From the NCBI GenBank assembly GCA_900541135.1, contig UQIG01000030.1, positions 1 through 23,913 of the forward strand: a DNA stretch of 23,913 bases. The letters run 5' to 3'. Position 1 is the stretch's first letter, and each line of letters begins with the position of its first letter. This document shows, one piece after another, positions 23,670-23,913 of the stretch. The translations under genes were made by a program, and so were the position numbers. Source of the stretch: an uncultured Collinsella sp. (GTDB lineage: Bacteria > Actinomycetota > Coriobacteriia > Coriobacteriales > Coriobacteriaceae). The notes beneath the pieces are model-generated. The model saw only the letters and a program-made list of their open reading frames with translations. It was not told where the DNA came from and did no database searches.

Positions 23670-23696
23670 GTTATAGTCGTTATATACATTTTTCAA
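23670..23696 (-). promoter_or_regulatory. EamA promoter with CGTTAT repeats
   Basis: Minus-strand -35 TTGAAA (23696-23691) and -10 TATAAC (23675-23670) are 15 bp apart, shorter than ideal. Direct CGTTAT repeats at 23669-23674 and 23678-23683 lie within it, 9 bp apart, so a repressor there would block the promoter. Confidence 0.45.
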
Positions 23697-23706
23697 GACA
23701 CAAATC

Positions 23707-23730
23707 GGCGAGCGGAAAAATCTGCTCGCC
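23707..23730. other. 7-bp hairpin upstream of the EamA gene
   Basis: GGCGAGC (23707-23713) pairs with GCTCGCC (23724-23730) around a short A/T loop region. There is no clear U-tract. It may be the remains of a terminator for an upstream gene outside the window. Confidence 0.4.
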
Positions 23731-23745
23731 CACACACTCATTGGG

Positions 23746-23802
23746 TAGTCATTGGGGACGCACTTAAATGACTGGTCATTCAAGAACGCCCCCCAACGAC
23801 TA
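23746..23802 (-). repeat. Nested palindrome with minus-strand G-U wobbles
   Basis: The outer stem TAGTCATTGGGG (23746-23757) pairs with 23791-23802; the inner stem 23763-23772 pairs with 23775-23784. Both A-C mismatches on plus become U-G pairs on the minus RNA. It lies upstream of the EamA gene. Confidence 0.55.
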
Positions 23803-23825
23803 GGACTGTCCCCAACTGCCGGCAG

Positions 23826-23875
23826 AAAAGGAACATTCCCAACGTCTAAGGCGCCGCTGGTTGAGCATAAGTCAG
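23826..23875 (+). repeat. Mosaic intergenic repeat, copy 2
   Basis: AAAAGGAACATTCCCAACG, CTAA, and a 21-nt block at 23855-23875 identical to 15548-15568 appear in the order of copy 1 but without its two inserted segments. The window ends 38 nt further on with no gene seen. Confidence 0.65.
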
Positions 23876-23913
23876 ACACTATGACCCAATCCAGGGGCAC
23901 GGAAACGACAGGA

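Overview
The window is high-GC bacterial DNA with Gram-positive style gene starts (AGGAGG-type ribosome binding sites). It contains mannose-family PTS genes, HutC-type GntR regulators and abundant intergenic palindromic repeats. Gene content, codon bias and repeat style suggest a gut actinobacterium of the Coriobacteriia, most like Collinsella. That placement is inference from recognised proteins and general style, not a database match.

Region 1 (1 to about 5.3 kb) starts with the 3' end of a tRNA and its terminator. An accessory-looking block follows: a DUF5710 protein with two CxxC pairs, a small double-CxxC protein, an HNH endonuclease with a possible modified-DNA-reading N-terminus, an unknown 163-aa protein, and an AlbA_2/GHKL-ATPase/winged-helix protein. 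Upstream of the last gene is a gene-free stretch of about 620 bases, rich in TATCTCTC motifs, a long hairpin and an array of ~51-bp repeats.

Region 2 (5.4 to 11.5 kb) is mostly housekeeping: a large M16C zinc metalloprotease, 5-formyltetrahydrofolate cyclo-ligase, a MetA-type homoserine acyltransferase (Glu111 predicts acetyl-CoA use) and a lactate/2-hydroxyacid dehydrogenase of the L-HicDH type. A strong bidirectional terminator closes the region.

Region 3 (11.5 to 23.9 kb) lies entirely on the minus strand. In transcription order it holds an EamA transporter; a PTS operon (EIIAB, EIIC, EIID, SIS deglycase-like protein) ended by a terminator; a HAD hydrolase with its own terminator; a YitT membrane protein; a GntR/HutC regulator; recQ with a second GntR/HutC regulator almost abutting it; and a second SIS deglycase-like protein. 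Both SIS proteins keep the Glu-N15-His pair and GEYFHGPFE motif of the FrlB/FraB deglycases. The working model is that the PTS imports and phosphorylates a glycated amino acid or similar amino sugar, and the SIS enzymes cleave the phosphorylated product. Two sets of repeated operator-like sites suggest one regulator for each SIS branch.

The most unusual content is non-coding. There is a 39 to 50-nt dispersed hairpin repeat in three copies with a compensatory base-pair change, a seven-copy ~21-bp motif partly arranged as a giant inverted repeat, and a 98-nt nested hairpin capped by a cUUCGg tetraloop. A mosaic repeat is shared between the recQ upstream region and the right end of the window.
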